Source: Plasmopara viticola
Lineage: Eukaryota > Oomycota > Peronosporomycetes > Peronosporales > Peronosporaceae
Length of the DNA stretch: 64,000 nucleotides
Direction: 5' to 3'
NCBI GenBank assembly: GCA_001695595.3
Contig: MBPM02000007.1
Coordinates: 1,550,001 to 1,614,000 of the forward strand
Part shown: piece after piece, positions 49,245 through 60,022 of the stretch
Layout of the letters: each line of letters starts with the position of its first letter
Numbering within the stretch: position 1 is the first letter of the stretch
Notes under the pieces: model-generated
The model's database searches: none
What the model was told of the DNA's origin: nothing
The model's input: the letters and a program-made list of their open reading frames with translations, nothing else
Made by a program: the position numbers and the translations under genes

Positions 49245-50553
49245 CGTTGTCGCCTGGAGGAGACTCGTTGCCTCGGAGGTCGAAAATCAAGTGTAAAGTC
49301 TCACGCACGACGCTTAGCGGTGTAGAGGATGGGTGGGTATTTTGGGTAGCAGAAGGTACAATGCGTACAGTGTCATTACAGCGACAGATCGGTGGCACGA
49401 GCACTTTCAAGAGTAATTTGGTGACACCAGCAACGCCGCCATTTTTGATGCCGGCCTTGCAAAAAGAATCCCACACTCGATTTAATGGTTGTGCTTGTGC
49501 GTTTCATTTCGCTTTAATGCGAGCGCTGATTTATTGATCACATGCGAAGTGACTTACGCGCTATCCCGGTGGGCCAATGCTATCAGTGCCAAAATGGCTG
49601 TCATATTTCCCGGCTCAAACCGAGGTGAAGGGTCCTTAGTCGTTTGATGCGCTGCCCTTTGAATCATCAGCTAAGCTACAAAATTGTAAACCTCACACAA
49701 ATTGACGGGATTTGGAATGTGCTGCAAAAATTACATATTTCAACCGTATGCTCCAATGCGAACGAATGCTCGACAGACATTCGTTAGGTTGGTAGAAAAG
49801 TGTCTACACCCGTACGCAAGGAGTGAACACGTTGTAAGTTTTCCTGAGGTCTTCTACCAGCTTTTAGGCTTAGGTTTTTGCACACGCATTGTGGTGAATC
49901 GTAAAAAGTTTGAGGAATCATCCGCAGGGACGACGCAGTCTTGTAATATCGTCATTTAATTACCACATCTTGATATATCATCTAGTGGCCAACACTTTAT
50001 GATGCCGAAATGCGCGGGGTGGGCAAATCAAGGCCACGCGAAGTGGACTTGGGAGCCGCACATTTCACTCTCCGATTCTCTGACCGTCAAAGTGCGATCA
50101 ACGTGAACTGCGGGAGCGACTAGTGACTAGCACACTGTCGATCAAGTACTATCATTATCCTAGGGTAACTCCTCCCATGCAATAAATATGCTGAGTGATA
50201 TATTTACTGCGAGCTATAGCACAAGAAGGATTGTCGCACAAAAGATTACCCACACTCCCGTCGTGTCACTACACAACGCGTCCAATCGCTTAAACCACTG
50301 GATCGTTACCTTTGGGCAAATCAAATGGGTGGTGAAGCCCAGTGGTGACGCCCAGTGGTAACGCCTTTTCTTGATGCTGCAGTAGTTTTAGGTTTGATAC
50401 GGTATGAAGGTATCTATATCACGCAATACCATGGAAAATAAATAGTATATATAATGTATGATACAGAGATTGGTCAGCTTATGTGCCAATCACAGTAATT
50501 TATACAATCTTCACAGTATTTAGTAATTTGGCGACAATATCTCGCTGACTCAA
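49245..50553. other. Intergenic region, no supported gene
   Basis: The ORF at 49702-49959 (plus, 85 codons) has no recognisable family or signal peptide and is not supported. A 10-base GCCCAGTGGT repeat occurs twice at about 50337-50360. The upstream region of the next gene (50430-50550) is AT-rich. Confidence 0.4.
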
Positions 50554-51441
50554 ATGGCGCCTATGAAGCGTGGACTGCGGCGCAACATTATGGTCTTTGC
50601 GTCCGAGGTGCCGGTCATCAGTGCGCTTAATCCATATCGCAAAATTGAGGACGTATTTTTGGACGTGTGGCGCCGAACGAATCCTCGCCAGGTCACCGCT
50701 CTCCAGGAGCAGCTTTCCTTAGCGCTCCCCACTCAAGAAGAAAAGATGCAGACTATTGTGCAGAATCTTGGGGCTGCTCCAGCCGTGAACGAGCTAATTT
50801 CCGAAGCTTCGGTGGCCACGACTATTCAACAAGTGGCCAAAGCTCAAGCAAAAGTGGTGCAATCATTACCATCTACCACCCCAGCTGACGTGAAGGCCGA
50901 CGTAGTGCAATTTGTGACTTCCACTATGCACAAAGGTTTTGGAGTCAGACAAGAGGCAGCGGGTATCGACCAGTATGAGAAACAACAAAAACTCGTAATT
51001 CAAGACCGAAATTTGGTGTTTTACAAAAAGAAAGTTGCAACAGTAGGAGACTATGAGTTGTACGTTGGCGGTAAAATCGACGGCCGAGCAGATGGAAAGG
51101 TGATTGAAGTCAAGAATCGTCTTAAGAAGTTCCTAAGTCCTTTGCCCAGGTACGATATTGCCCAGTTGCAGACGTATCTGTACATTTTAAATGGACAAGA
51201 AGGGGAATTAGTTGAGCACTTGCAGGCGGATACAGCTCAGGCAAAGGTAACAAAAGTGGCGTGGGATCAGAAGACGTGGCACGCCGAGATTCAGCCGTAT
51301 CTTGTGAGGTTTAGTAGTGCCTTGACGTACTTGATGAAAGACAAAGGCATGCAAAGGGGGTACTTGGAGTCCGACGACAGACAGCAGCGAGAAATTATTC
51401 GTCAACTTTGGAGTCGAGACGTGAAATTAAGCAAGTTGTAG
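50554..51441 (+). CDS. PD-(D/E)XK nuclease-like protein
   Basis: A 295-residue single-exon gene with its ATG at 50554. The N-terminal part has MVFASEVPVISALNPYRK (residues 13-30), a layout seen at the start of YqaJ-like and viral-type PD-(D/E)XK nucleases. The candidate active site is GGKIDG (Asp176), then after eight residues VIEVKNR (Glu185, Lys187), then QLQTYLY (Gln204), which together fit the D-x(n)-E-x-K core plus the following helix Gln. A middle insertion of about 100 residues (60-150) is predicted helical. There is no signal peptide. The family acts on DNA ends in recombination or repair, and members occur in large DNA viruses as well as eukaryotes. The substrate here is unknown. No neighbour suggests an operon-like partner. 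Confidence 0.6.
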   Translation: MAPMKRGLRRNIMVFASEVPVISALNPYRKIEDVFLDVWRRTNPRQVTALQEQLSLALPTQEEKMQTIVQNLGAAPAVNELISEASVATTIQQVAKAQAKVVQSLPSTTPADVKADVVQFVTSTMHKGFGVRQEAAGIDQYEKQQKLVIQDRNLVFYKKKVATVGDYELYVGGKIDGRADGKVIEVKNRLKKFLSPLPRYDIAQLQTYLYILNGQEGELVEHLQADTAQAKVTKVAWDQKTWHAEIQPYLVRFSSALTYLMKDKGMQRGYLESDDRQQREIIRQLWSRDVKLSKL

Positions 51442-52255
51442 CGTTCAGCAATGACTCTTTTACTGTTAACAAGATTTTTGTACTATCAGCAACTTGAACC
51501 ATCGACATATGTCTCTCTCATTAGACGGGGACTACATTGTATGATATATCTATCGAAGGCAAAAAGTGCCATTATGGCCACCAACAAATAGATTTGTAAT
51601 CGTGCATATCGTTAAATTGCCGTTGCGAAATGTTCTTGAGGTGACCATTGTCGAAATAGTCAAAAGAAAGTAACGCTACTGCCTGGCAATGAACGACCTC
51701 CAATCAACTCTTTTTTTAAATGATCGGCCGTTGTGTTTATTGTGTTGGGTGCACCACCCATTCTTATGTAATCTGAATTACATAAAATAACTCCATTTAG
51801 AGACTTTTCTTATCGTACTCCATATCTCGCAGACGGTAATACAATGCTAACTTTTGCTTCCGCAACCTGAAATTTTCTTCATTCTTGATGCTCCGTCTTT
51901 CTGCACAGAAGCTAGAAAACATATGTCGAAAATCACCGAGATCAGGCAGATATTCTGATTACGCTCAATAATCGGTCGCTTATGTAAATGGCCAATTTGT
52001 ATACAATGCACAGGAAGGGGCTCTTGCGAGCTTAACTGGCACTCTTACTGAACCCATATACGGCTTGGAAGGCTTGCTGCTCGTTCCATTCAGCCAATCG
52101 GAGCAAGCTTGTAGTGCACAGGGTAGGGGGGGGGGTGAGGGGATGGTGAATGAGTGGACTTCATACATGCAATTCCTAGGTGCCTTAATTCTAGTTTTCT
52201 CCATTGATTAATAAGCCCTGAACCGCGCAAAACGAGTGCGACTTGTTGGCTTGTT
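51442..52255. other. Intergenic region with G-rich tract
   Basis: No gene is seen. At 52121-52144 the plus strand has a G-run cluster (GGGTAGGGGGGGGGG followed by TGAGGGG), about 115 bases upstream of the small secreted ORF at 52256. Such a tract could fold into a G-quadruplex; it may also be an indel-prone assembly site. Confidence 0.5.
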
Positions 52256-52498
52256 ATGCAAGCGAGTACGATTCTGGCACTAATTGTGACTGCTGTCACT
52301 GTACTGCACCTCAAACCAGTGAGTGCATCAGTACAGACCTCGGAGCTCAGCAATCGCATCAGCTCCTCGACTGTCGATCACGACAGCCAAGGTGTTGCTG
52401 ACGACAAGTTTGCAACTTCGACAAAAGGGGATGCAAACAATGAGGAACAGCGATTTTTAACAATCCTAAAGTGGCTAAATTTTATGTACAAGGCGTAA
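52256..52498 (+). CDS. Small secreted protein, effector-like
   Basis: An 80-residue ORF with ATG at 52256. Residues 1 to about 25 are a convincing signal peptide (MQASTILALIVTAVTVLHL, then a small-residue cleavage site near SAS). The mature part is short, polar and acidic, with NNEEQRFLTILKWLNFMY at the end. NEEQR resembles the dEER motif of oomycete effectors; no RXLR precedes it. After the motif only about 15 residues remain, so this may be an effector truncated by an early stop (TAA after KA), or a genuinely tiny secreted peptide. The G-rich tract upstream is noted separately. No downstream continuation in frame was recognised. Confidence 0.5.
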   Translation: MQASTILALIVTAVTVLHLKPVSASVQTSELSNRISSSTVDHDSQGVADDKFATSTKGDANNEEQRFLTILKWLNFMYKA

Positions 52499-53216
52499 TG
52501 GGAGACTATCAATTATGTTGGCAAGTCCGTGGTCTAGTCTGGACGTGGCGCGAAAAGTGAATGAGCTCTTCGCACTGGTGGTATGTTGTAGAAATTCTCA
52601 GTGTGGTCCTAATGTATTTGACATTATTATTTAGTAGACAGGCCGGCTACGAGAAATTCTGAGGTGGCAGTTCCATCAAACAACCAGTGGTTTACTTTTT
52701 AAGTTCCGATAACTAATCAAGGCAATCAAACATTAGTTTAATTTAATGGATGAAGACCTTGCATGCACTACAGATGCATTTTGTGAACAAAAGAAAGTGT
52801 AGCCGTGGTGAAGCACAGACTACTTTCCTCTCGTGATATTAACAACTAGCAGATCTGTTGACGTTAGTATTTGTCGTGTATTTCACGTTTTCTTAAAGCT
52901 TTGTTGCGCATACAAGAAGCCATTGATATATTTTTTTTGATAATGTGAAAACAGAGTCGGTTAGATTACGAAAATATTGACCACATTTTAAGTTCAACGT
53001 TACGATCAAGGCGCCATCATTATCGAGTAATGTAACAAAGTTCGACCAAAGTTGTGGCTGCTACTCGGAGGTTTCGACCATGTGCACGATCACTAAAATT
53101 AATTGTCCAGCTGCTATGCAGATTTGAAATTCAAATTTGATAAAGACATGAGGATTGCTTGTTGCCAGATGGAACGCAATTCACAGAGTCCCTTGTGCCC
53201 GCCTTAGGTTGTCAGT
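52499..53216. other. No recognisable gene
   Basis: AT-rich intergenic sequence without family motifs. A short plus-strand piece near 53165-53210 (DGTQFTESL) is integrase-like in wording but too short to support a call. Confidence 0.35.
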
Positions 53217-53228
53217 TCGTTTTGATCT

Positions 53229-53554
53229 TTGTATTGTATTGTATTACGTTATCGCGTTGCCAAGTTATGCACGTGCTAGGCTCTATGGCTAGTCCACGGC
53301 ATAGAGTGGTGTCCGCATACGTCGAGTCTCGTTCGGCGGGCAGTGCAGCCAGCACCGAGGCCGTGAGGGTCTTCCATTATTTTGTGTACTTCTGACTTGG
53401 TAAGAGCCCAGGTGGCGCCCTGGTGCTGGAGACCGTCGCGTCGAGGGTGAGACTCGTTAGAGACTTGCAGATGCCCGAGAGCACCTGCCCGAAGCGCGCG
53501 AGCATTCAGCCCCCGCGCTTGGAAGGAGGGCGTCACCCCAACCTTTTCCGAAAA
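53229..53554 (-). mobile_element. LINE-derived short composite element, copy D
   Basis: Minus-orientation copy flanked by an exact 12-bp duplication TCGTTTTGATCT at 53217-53228 and 53555-53566. It carries the same three LINE segments and the same filler (GTACACAAAATAATGG in element orientation) as copy C, and its 3' tail is ACAATACAATACAAAG. It is closest to copy C by shared substitutions (for example GACTAGCCATAGAGCC near the 3' end). It has no coding capacity. Confidence 0.9.
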
Positions 53555-53566
53555 TCGTTTTGATCT

Positions 53567-54427
53567 CTTATTGAAATCTATTGCTCCCTAATGTGGCTTA
53601 AACACATAATTCAATGGCTTCGTACGCTCAACTACGAGAAAATGCACCGCAATGGTGTCAAAGTGTTCTTTTGCACGCGACCAACGGCAAACGTTGCTTC
53701 AGCTAATATAATCTAGCTAGTATCAAGACAGCTTCCGCTTTTACTGGATTTGGCCTCGAACCTTTAATTTTTTTAATTTAATTGTAGTCATAATTCGTGA
53801 TTTGCTTTGGCATGCCAAAAAATTTGCGATCAAGTCCAGCTACACAACGACTACTTTGATTTCGAAATATTCTTTGATTGGTGCTATCATATCACATTTT
53901 CAGGACTTGTCACAACCACAAATGCGGATACCCCGTACATCGATTTTCTGTGGTGCCAATTTTTCAGCCGTTTGCCATCATACTAGCGACCAAAATGCAG
54001 TCACCTGTACGTAGCATCGGTAATGACGCTGTAGTTTTTAACTGTTACATTTCCATAGCGACGCCACACACTAGTTATGTAAACTTTGTTCAATTATTGC
54101 AAAACGCCACGACACGATTGAGCTTGCAAAAAGTAGGCAACACATACTTGGATTGAGCTCTCTCTTTTTTCTCTAGCAATAAGCAAGCCTCACAAATAAG
54201 TTTGACCAACAAAGGCTTCATAGGTTTTGTTTATGTGCGTTATAAAATTTTTAAAGAAAAACGGGGACAATAGGTACCAATCTAATCACAGTTATTCAAC
54301 CCTCTTTGAAATACGTTCAGCATGATATGAACGCAGTAGAACAGGAATTCATTTCACGAGTATTGGAATTCACAGCCAGGTGACTTTTTTGCCGGTTTTC
54401 ATCGTATCCTATTTTTGCGCTCGTTTT
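53567..54427. other. Intergenic region upstream of the kinesin gene
   Basis: No gene is supported. The ORFs at 53802-54014 and 53878-54156 overlap in different frames and carry no family motif. Confidence 0.4.
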
Positions 54428-54440
54428 CCATTTTTACCAA
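54428..54440 (+). promoter_or_regulatory. Oomycete-type initiator and flanking region of the kinesin gene
   Basis: CCATTTTTACCAA at 54428-54440 fits both the oomycete initiator consensus YCAYTYY and the overlapping flanking-region consensus MWWTTTNC. With transcription starting at the CA, the leader to the ATG at 54459 is about 30 nt. This decides the start: the reading frame can be extended to a TTG at 54444, but the first ATG is at 54459. Confidence 0.55.
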
Positions 54441-54458
54441 GCTTTGGTTACACGTAAA

Positions 54459-57400
54459 ATGGATGCACCCGAGACAGCAAGTGGTAATGGGAAGGACAAA
54501 GAGACAGTAAAAGTGGTCGTACGATGTCGACCACTCTTTGGCAAGGAACTGGTCGAAGGTCGCAAGTCCATTGTCACGTTGGACCAGGCCGCAGCGTTGA
54601 TTTCCCTCAAATGTCCCGAGAATGGCCAACTCAAGTCGTTTACATTCGACTCAGTGTACGACGAAAAGACTTCGCAGCGGCAATTTTACGACGAGTCCGG
54701 TTATCCATTGGTCGAGTCAATTTTTGATGGCTACAATGGCACAATCTTTGCTTACGGACAGACTGGCTGTGGAAAGACGCATACAATGCAAGGGCAAGAG
54801 TCTCCTTCTGACTTGCGTGGTGTCATTCCTCTCTCATTTGACCATATTTTTGATACAATCAATGCGGACACTACGCGAGAATATATGGTGCGAGCGTCGT
54901 ATTTAGAAATCTACAATGAAGACATTCGGGATCTTCTTAGTGACGACACCAAGAAGAGACTGGACTTGAAGGAGGCAGCAGATGGTACCGTCTACGTGAA
55001 GGATCTGACGGAAGTGGTAGTACGAAATGTGCAATCCATGAATAATGTCATGAGTCGAGGATTTAAGAATCGAACAGTTGGAGCAACTTTGATGGTATAG
55101 ATGGTAGTCGTAATACGTGAAAAGAATGGCATGGGGACTGACTTGGTGGCTTGGTAGAACGAAGGCTCGTCGCGATCGCATTCCATTTTTTCAGTGGTCG
55201 TTGAAACGAGCGAAACGATTGGTGGACAAGACCACTTTAAAGCTGGGAAGGCAAGGAACCTTTAACCTTTTCACATGTTTGGGCAAGGTCTAAACATCTT
55301 GATGTGTAGCTAAACTTAGTCGATCTCGCTGGAAGTGAACGTCAAAGCAAAACTGGAGCTACAGGCAGTCGACTTAAGGTGGGTACAAAATTACGTAAAG
55401 ATTGGTTTGCCTCATTTTCTCACTTTTTGCTACGTTTTTAGGAAGGATGTAAGATCAATCTGAGTTTATCAGCATTGGGTAACGTTATTTCCGCGCTTGT
55501 CGATGGCAAAGGAAAGCACATTCCGTACCGTGATTCAAAATTGACTCGATTGTTGCAAGATTCGTTGGGGGGGAACACGAAGACGCTCATGGTGGCTGCT
55601 GTCAGTCCAGCCGATTATAATTACGACGAGACACTTTCTACGCTTCGATATGCGAATCGGGCAAAAAACATCAAGAACAAGCCCATTGTGAACGAAGACC
55701 CGAAAGATGCCAAGTTGCGCGAGTATAAGGAAGAAATTGAGCGTTTGCGGACGATGCTCGCCAGTCAATCGCAGCCTCGAGACGATATCTTGACGACTTT
55801 CAACGTAACGAATGTTTCTGGTCGAACGGTTATAACAACTCGTCAAGAGGTGGAGAAATCTCAACAAGATGCCGCCGAGATGTTGAAACAAGCGACGGTA
55901 ATGATGGAGGAGGCCAAAGCTTTACAAGCTCAGAATCAAAGAATGTGGCAAGAAGGTGCTGGTGATAGTGAGGGGACGGTGGTGAAGGCCAACGGCACCG
56001 GAGTGGTGGCAAACTTGTTGCCACTTCTCGACCGCTGTACTGATGCAGAGCAAACAAGTAGTCCAGAGCCATTAGAGAAGAGCAAAATTTTATTGTTGGC
56101 GGAGCCTGATTCCGCCAAGCAACAGGTAATGCAAGAGGCAGATGCACAGGCAAAAGAAATGATGGCAAAAGCTGAAAAGTTGATGAGAGAAGCTACTGAA
56201 AGACAACTCGCTTCGCAGGCGGAAGTTGTGGTGAAGGAGGTGGTTTCAGATGCGCATATCAAGGAACGAGAGGAGCTTCGTGAGCTGAATCAAACGATTG
56301 TAAATCAACGAGATCGAATTGGTCAAGAACTCGAGCAAACGCAAGTAGCTATGGAAAAATTCATGCGTGAAAAGGACGCGCTCCATGCCAAGCTCAGAAA
56401 GATTGAAAGCCACATTTTGGGTGGGACTTCCGGTTTATCGACGATCCATGGATCGGGGAATACGCAAGATGCCGATTCAGAGGTTACGTTGCTGAAACAG
56501 CAGGTGGAATTCCGAAGGACGCAGATTAAATTACGGGAAAAGGTCAAGCTCCAAGCCAAGAACGAGGCCATGCGACGCGCTCTTGAGCTGGAGAAACAAC
56601 AAGTTGAAGAAGAGCTGAAGACAGCGCAAGAGACGGCACAGGCAAGTGTCGCAGCAGCTCGGAAAAAGGAGCTGAAATATAAAGCTAGACTTGAAGCGTC
56701 GCGACAAGAGGTTGTTGATTTGAACAGTGAGTTTGAACAAGAACGCGAAAACATGCTCGACACGATTCGAGAACAGACGAAAGAAGCCAAGTTGCTGGAA
56801 CAGCTCGTCGATCTTTTCTTACCGCAGCATGAACTTGTCAAAGTGTGGGAGCGAGCGGTTTGGAGCGAAGAACGAAAAGAGTGGAATTTGCCAAAAATCA
56901 AGGCACGACATGATTTTCATTTGATTAAACTCCCTACACTGAAGAGCAGTGGCGGGGACGAAACTGGAGGGGCAGAGGTTGTGTCAGATGACGATACAAA
57001 AGATCGACAGGGCACGACAGGAAGTATTGGAAGCTGTACCGTGCGCTCGTCGGTATCTGCTGCAGGTTCTGAGAGGAGAAAAAGTGGGACTTTTCGACAA
57101 CCGTCACGTGCTAATGCGAACACCCCTTACGACGATGTGTATATGGAGACACACACGCATTTATCCTCTCTACGAAATGACGCTCAGCACATCAGTCGAC
57201 TTAATAGTAAAGTGGCCGATTTGGCTGCAAGGGGAATGAGTCCACACAATACTCTGAATGGTACAAAGGATCGTCGGAAGCACAAGGACAAGAGTGTCGA
57301 GGCTTCTGGACTCGAAAAGACGAAACTAGTGTGCAAACCGGAAGAAGAGCTTGTGGGTCAAGTCGCTAGCGTTTACAAAGCCTCAAGAGATGATCTGAGC

Positions 57401-57850
57401 TTTCAAAGAGAAGATGGTTTCGTTGTTGAAGACCACCCGCCACGCGATCGCTTGCAGTCTCGTCACGGTTTAAGGCCGGATTCTCGGCAAGAGGCAAAGA
57501 CACGATGTGCAAATTCCAGTGGCACTTCAAGCGCTTTGGGTCAGCTCGAGACCACCCCTCCACCACTTGTGCCGTCAAGTGCTCCAATTAAGTCTTCTAG
57601 TCGAGCAGAAAGTCGGGGTCGTCATCACCGTCGGAGAGACCAGCAACAAGCAGACGAAGTAGGGAACGACGAATGGATCGGAGCTAGCACGACGGGGCTA
57701 CCCCCTTTTTCAAAGAAGAAGGGCAAGCACACGAAGAAAAAAAAAGAGCGGCGGACTAAAACTGAGTTACAAGTTGATGACGCCTCACTCGATTTTGTCA
57801 CCGATCATGTCTCTTTGCGTTCATTTCGTTCGTCAAATGACACCCTTTAG
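54459..57850 (+). CDS. Kinesin-2 type motor protein (four exons)
   Basis: Exons: 54459-55094, 55158-55250, 55310-55378 and 55442-57850, all joined in phase 0, giving 1068 residues. The motor domain is at the N-terminus: [10 protein letters not shown], the P-loop GQTGCGKT at residues 100-107, switch [10 protein letters not shown] across intron 1, and switch [11 protein letters not shown] at the start of exon 3. The neck-linker region [19 protein letters not shown] and the following EEIERLR coiled coil are typical of kinesin-2. A long coiled coil continues to about [11 protein letters not shown], a stretch shared with KIF3/KIF17-like tails. The C-terminal part is disordered, with a Lys-rich block near its end ([13 protein letters not shown]). 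Kinesin-2 moves intraflagellar transport trains toward microtubule plus ends. All nucleotide-binding motifs are intact. The family call is firm; the exact subfamily is less so. Confidence 0.85.
55251..55309 (+). other. GC-AG intron of the kinesin gene
   Basis: The 59-nt intron starts GCAAGG after ...GGGAAG and ends TGTAG before CTAAACTTAGTC. Reading across gives HFKAGK joined to [11 protein letters not shown], the universally conserved kinesin sequence. No GT donor nearby keeps the frame: the GT at 55221 gives the wrong phase, and reading past 55250 hits a TAA. Introns 1 (55095-55157, GT-AG) and 3 (55379-55441, GT-AG) are both 63 nt. Confidence 0.8.
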
Positions 57851-58224
57851 ACACATACATTGTGCAAACAATCTTTATCTATTATGTATTTTTTGGTGTG
57901 CTTCGAATGTAGCTTTGAAGCTAGTAATTTTCGTGGCAGAACACCCGTAACCAAGATAGAATTGGTAAGTAAAGACATACTTGTAGACTTCCCCTTTTCA
58001 CAACCAAAGGCACCATATCGCAAATCTGGATGTCTTGGACAAGTCAAATCTTGTTGTAATAGTGCTTCGTGCTTCGCTCACCCGATCCTGTGCGACCTTA
58101 TGGAGAATTTCTTGAAGAAGTAGAATTGTGAAATACTGGATTTGATGCCACATCATCTGGCATGTAACTAACATACCCTACATACGCTTCAATCGGTGAC
58201 AATTCAATTGTAGAGTGTACGTGT
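57851..58224. other. Intergenic region after the kinesin gene
   Basis: No gene is seen. The ORF pair at 57847-58047 (minus) and 57860-58123 (plus) overlaps itself on opposite strands and shows no family motif. Confidence 0.4.
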
Positions 58225-58815
58225 CGAGTATAGGCTATCTCAGCCAAACGCAAAAAGTCATTTTTATCGTTCTGTGCTGGGTTAACGACACCTCAAAGGT
58301 AATCTCAGTAAAACGGTTAATTCTTTCCGTGGCTTAAAGGTCAAAGCCAAATTGTGTTGCGTTACCACAACAGACACGATTGCTTGCCATAACTTAGATG
58401 CGATTTAATTGTCTCGGTCGAACACAATGGCTTTTGCCATGTCACGGTCCTTTATATACTTTTCATGAAGAACTTGGCAATTTTCGTTGTATCGTCCGGT
58501 GTCTTCGTAGCGATAAGTATAGCCTTGATTGTTGATCGGGCAACAATCACCATGACGGCATAGATATCACTTTTGATCTTCGGCAAAGACACGATGAGGC
58601 CCATTGACATGCCGACCCATCTGCTTTTTGAAACATCTAGAGTCTGAAGCAATCCTGGAGGTTGTCTCTACCTAGCATTGTTGCGCTGACACGTTTCAAA
58701 AGTGTTTACATAGCGATAGATGTACTGTGTCAGCTTTGGCCGGTAATACTTTATACGTACAGCCATATAGGTCTTGTAAAATCCTGGGTGGACTGCAGTA
58801 GTATATAGTGACCCC
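58225..58815 (-). mobile_element. Ty3/Gypsy integrase fragment
   Basis: On the minus strand from about 58720 the text reads VNTFETCQR (end of the zinc-binding region), then LLQ or LQTLDVSKSRWVGMSMG, SLPKIKSDIYAVMVIVARS and ATKTPDDTTKIAKFFMK (58652-58452). This follows the Gypsy integrase core, with the first catalytic Asp position changed (SMGLIVSLP where SMDFI is usual). A further decayed piece (about 58430-58310) corresponds to the SDRD region. It is a different lineage from the Gypsy relics of the array. It ends abruptly where the AT-rich element begins. Confidence 0.7.
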
Positions 58816-58865
58816 TTCCACCGGGGTATTTAATCTAATACTAATATTTATACATAATTCAGAGA

Positions 58866-59071
58866 TTTAGCTCCATTCAAGTCATCAATAAATATTAATC
58901 AAAAGGCTCTAAATAACCTATTTAAGTAAATTTACTCATCAATTATTTACACTCCTCTATTTAAAACAATTCAAAGAATCAGTCCCATTTAAGCCATCAA
59001 TAAACCTCAATCAAAAGACTCTAAATAACCTAATTCATTAAATTTATTCATCGAATTTATACACTCATCTA
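58866..59071. repeat. Two-copy tandem repeat, period 112 bp
   Basis: GTCATCAATAAATATTAATC at 58881 recurs as GCCATCAATAAACCTCAATC at 58993, followed in both by AAAAG-CTCTAAATAACCTA and a TTTACTCATC or TTTATTCATC block. The copies extend over about 92 bp each. They lie near the presumed left end of the Polinton-like element and may be subterminal repeats. Confidence 0.7.
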
Positions 59072-59229
59072 GCAACAAGAATTCAACTAAATCGTCCTAA
59101 TTAATTAATTAATTAACATTTTGATATAGTATAGTTCGTTCAGTATAGTACACTTAATTCATCATCAAATCTTTATGAATCAAAACAATACTTATCACAA
59201 TGCTTACTATATCAAAAAAATCTGATTCT

Positions 59230-59690
59230 TTTTATTTTAAACATGAATGAACCACCTTTTTTACGACAGCCATTCTCGCTTTAGCTTCGTGCAATCCTTT
59301 GATACCAACCCCTGTCAAACTTCGAATAGCATTTCTACCGATGGTAAGTGCCGGAGCATACGGACCTACAGCAGCTGGTATAGGGGCAACACCAGCATCA
59401 AGCACAGAGCTTAAAGCAGGTATAACTGCTTCTCTTTAATCCAGCTCCATCAACTACCTCCATTCATCAAATCATGACAAATTTCACCATTCGCGATACA
59501 GATTCGACAGCCTTTATTAGCTCTTTTAGCTTTCATAATCTTCTCATGAGAGGATGGATGAACATGTAAACTATTTGAATTTCCTATTAACTGAGCTGCA
59601 GATAATGTATCTGTTTACCTTTTGCAGCATTTTCAAGCTGCTTCCTAGTAATGTCTGAACTAAACTTTATATACCATGGTTGTACATTCC
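59230..59690 (-). pseudogene. Possible small virion protein of the Polinton-like element
   Basis: On the minus strand, three frame-shifted pieces line up: FSSDITRKQLENAAKGK (about 59685-59625), HVHPSSHEKIMKAKRANKG followed by ICIANGEICHDLMNGG (about 59560-59455), and a glycine/alanine-rich hydrophobic end with AVGPYAPALTIGRNAIRSL and GVGIKG (about 59385-59290). A basic part followed by a hydrophobic GA-rich part resembles the adenovirus pX-like minor proteins of Polintons and related viruses. At least two frameshifts break it. The match is by style and context, so it is tentative. Confidence 0.35.
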
Positions 59691-59754
59691 ATGTAAGATA
59701 TTATTTTACATAGAGAAAATTTTATATTAATATAGAGAAAAAATAGAGATAGAA

Positions 59755-60022
59755 ATGACATTTAAAAAGGGTCGAGTATATAAAATCATACATGATCAAT
59801 TGGATATTGTATATATTGGTAGCACATCTAATAGGTTAAGAGATAGGTTTTATAGGCATAGGAGTCAATATAAACTATGGTTAACTAATAATAAAACAAA
59901 AGGATTATCTATATATTCATATTTTAAGAAACATGATATTAATCAATTTAAAATAATTTTGATTTAAGGAATATGAAGTCATCGATCGGAGCCATCTCGA
60001 ATCTTACGAACAACTTTGGTAG
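59755..60022 (+). pseudogene. GIY-YIG nuclease, frameshifted near the end
   Basis: An ORF of 70 codons begins at 59755 after an AT-rich leader. The GIY-YIG signature is GRVYKI (6-11) and VYIGST (19-24), then NRLRDRFYRHRSQY (25-39) with the conserved Arg31 and His35 positions. The frame ends at 59965, but a shift of one or two bases continues with EVIDRSHLESYEQLW to the TAG at 60020-60022, which would contain the conserved catalytic Glu. As written the protein lacks that Glu. Such nucleases are frequent in Polintons and virophages. It converges with the integrase gene on the opposite strand. Confidence 0.65.

Noticed and set aside
54444..54458. Upstream start of the kinesin at 54444
   Set aside because: The codon there is TTG; the first ATG is at 54459, 30 nt after a good initiator.
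55098..55157. Premature stop in the kinesin gene (pseudogene)
   Set aside because: The stop lies in a 63-nt GT-AG intron; splicing rejoins the conserved NEGSSRSHS region in frame.
56323..56901. 192-codon minus-strand ORF opposite the kinesin coiled coil
   Set aside because: Ser/Cys/Phe-rich shadow of a Glu/Lys/Gln-rich coiled-coil coding sequence.
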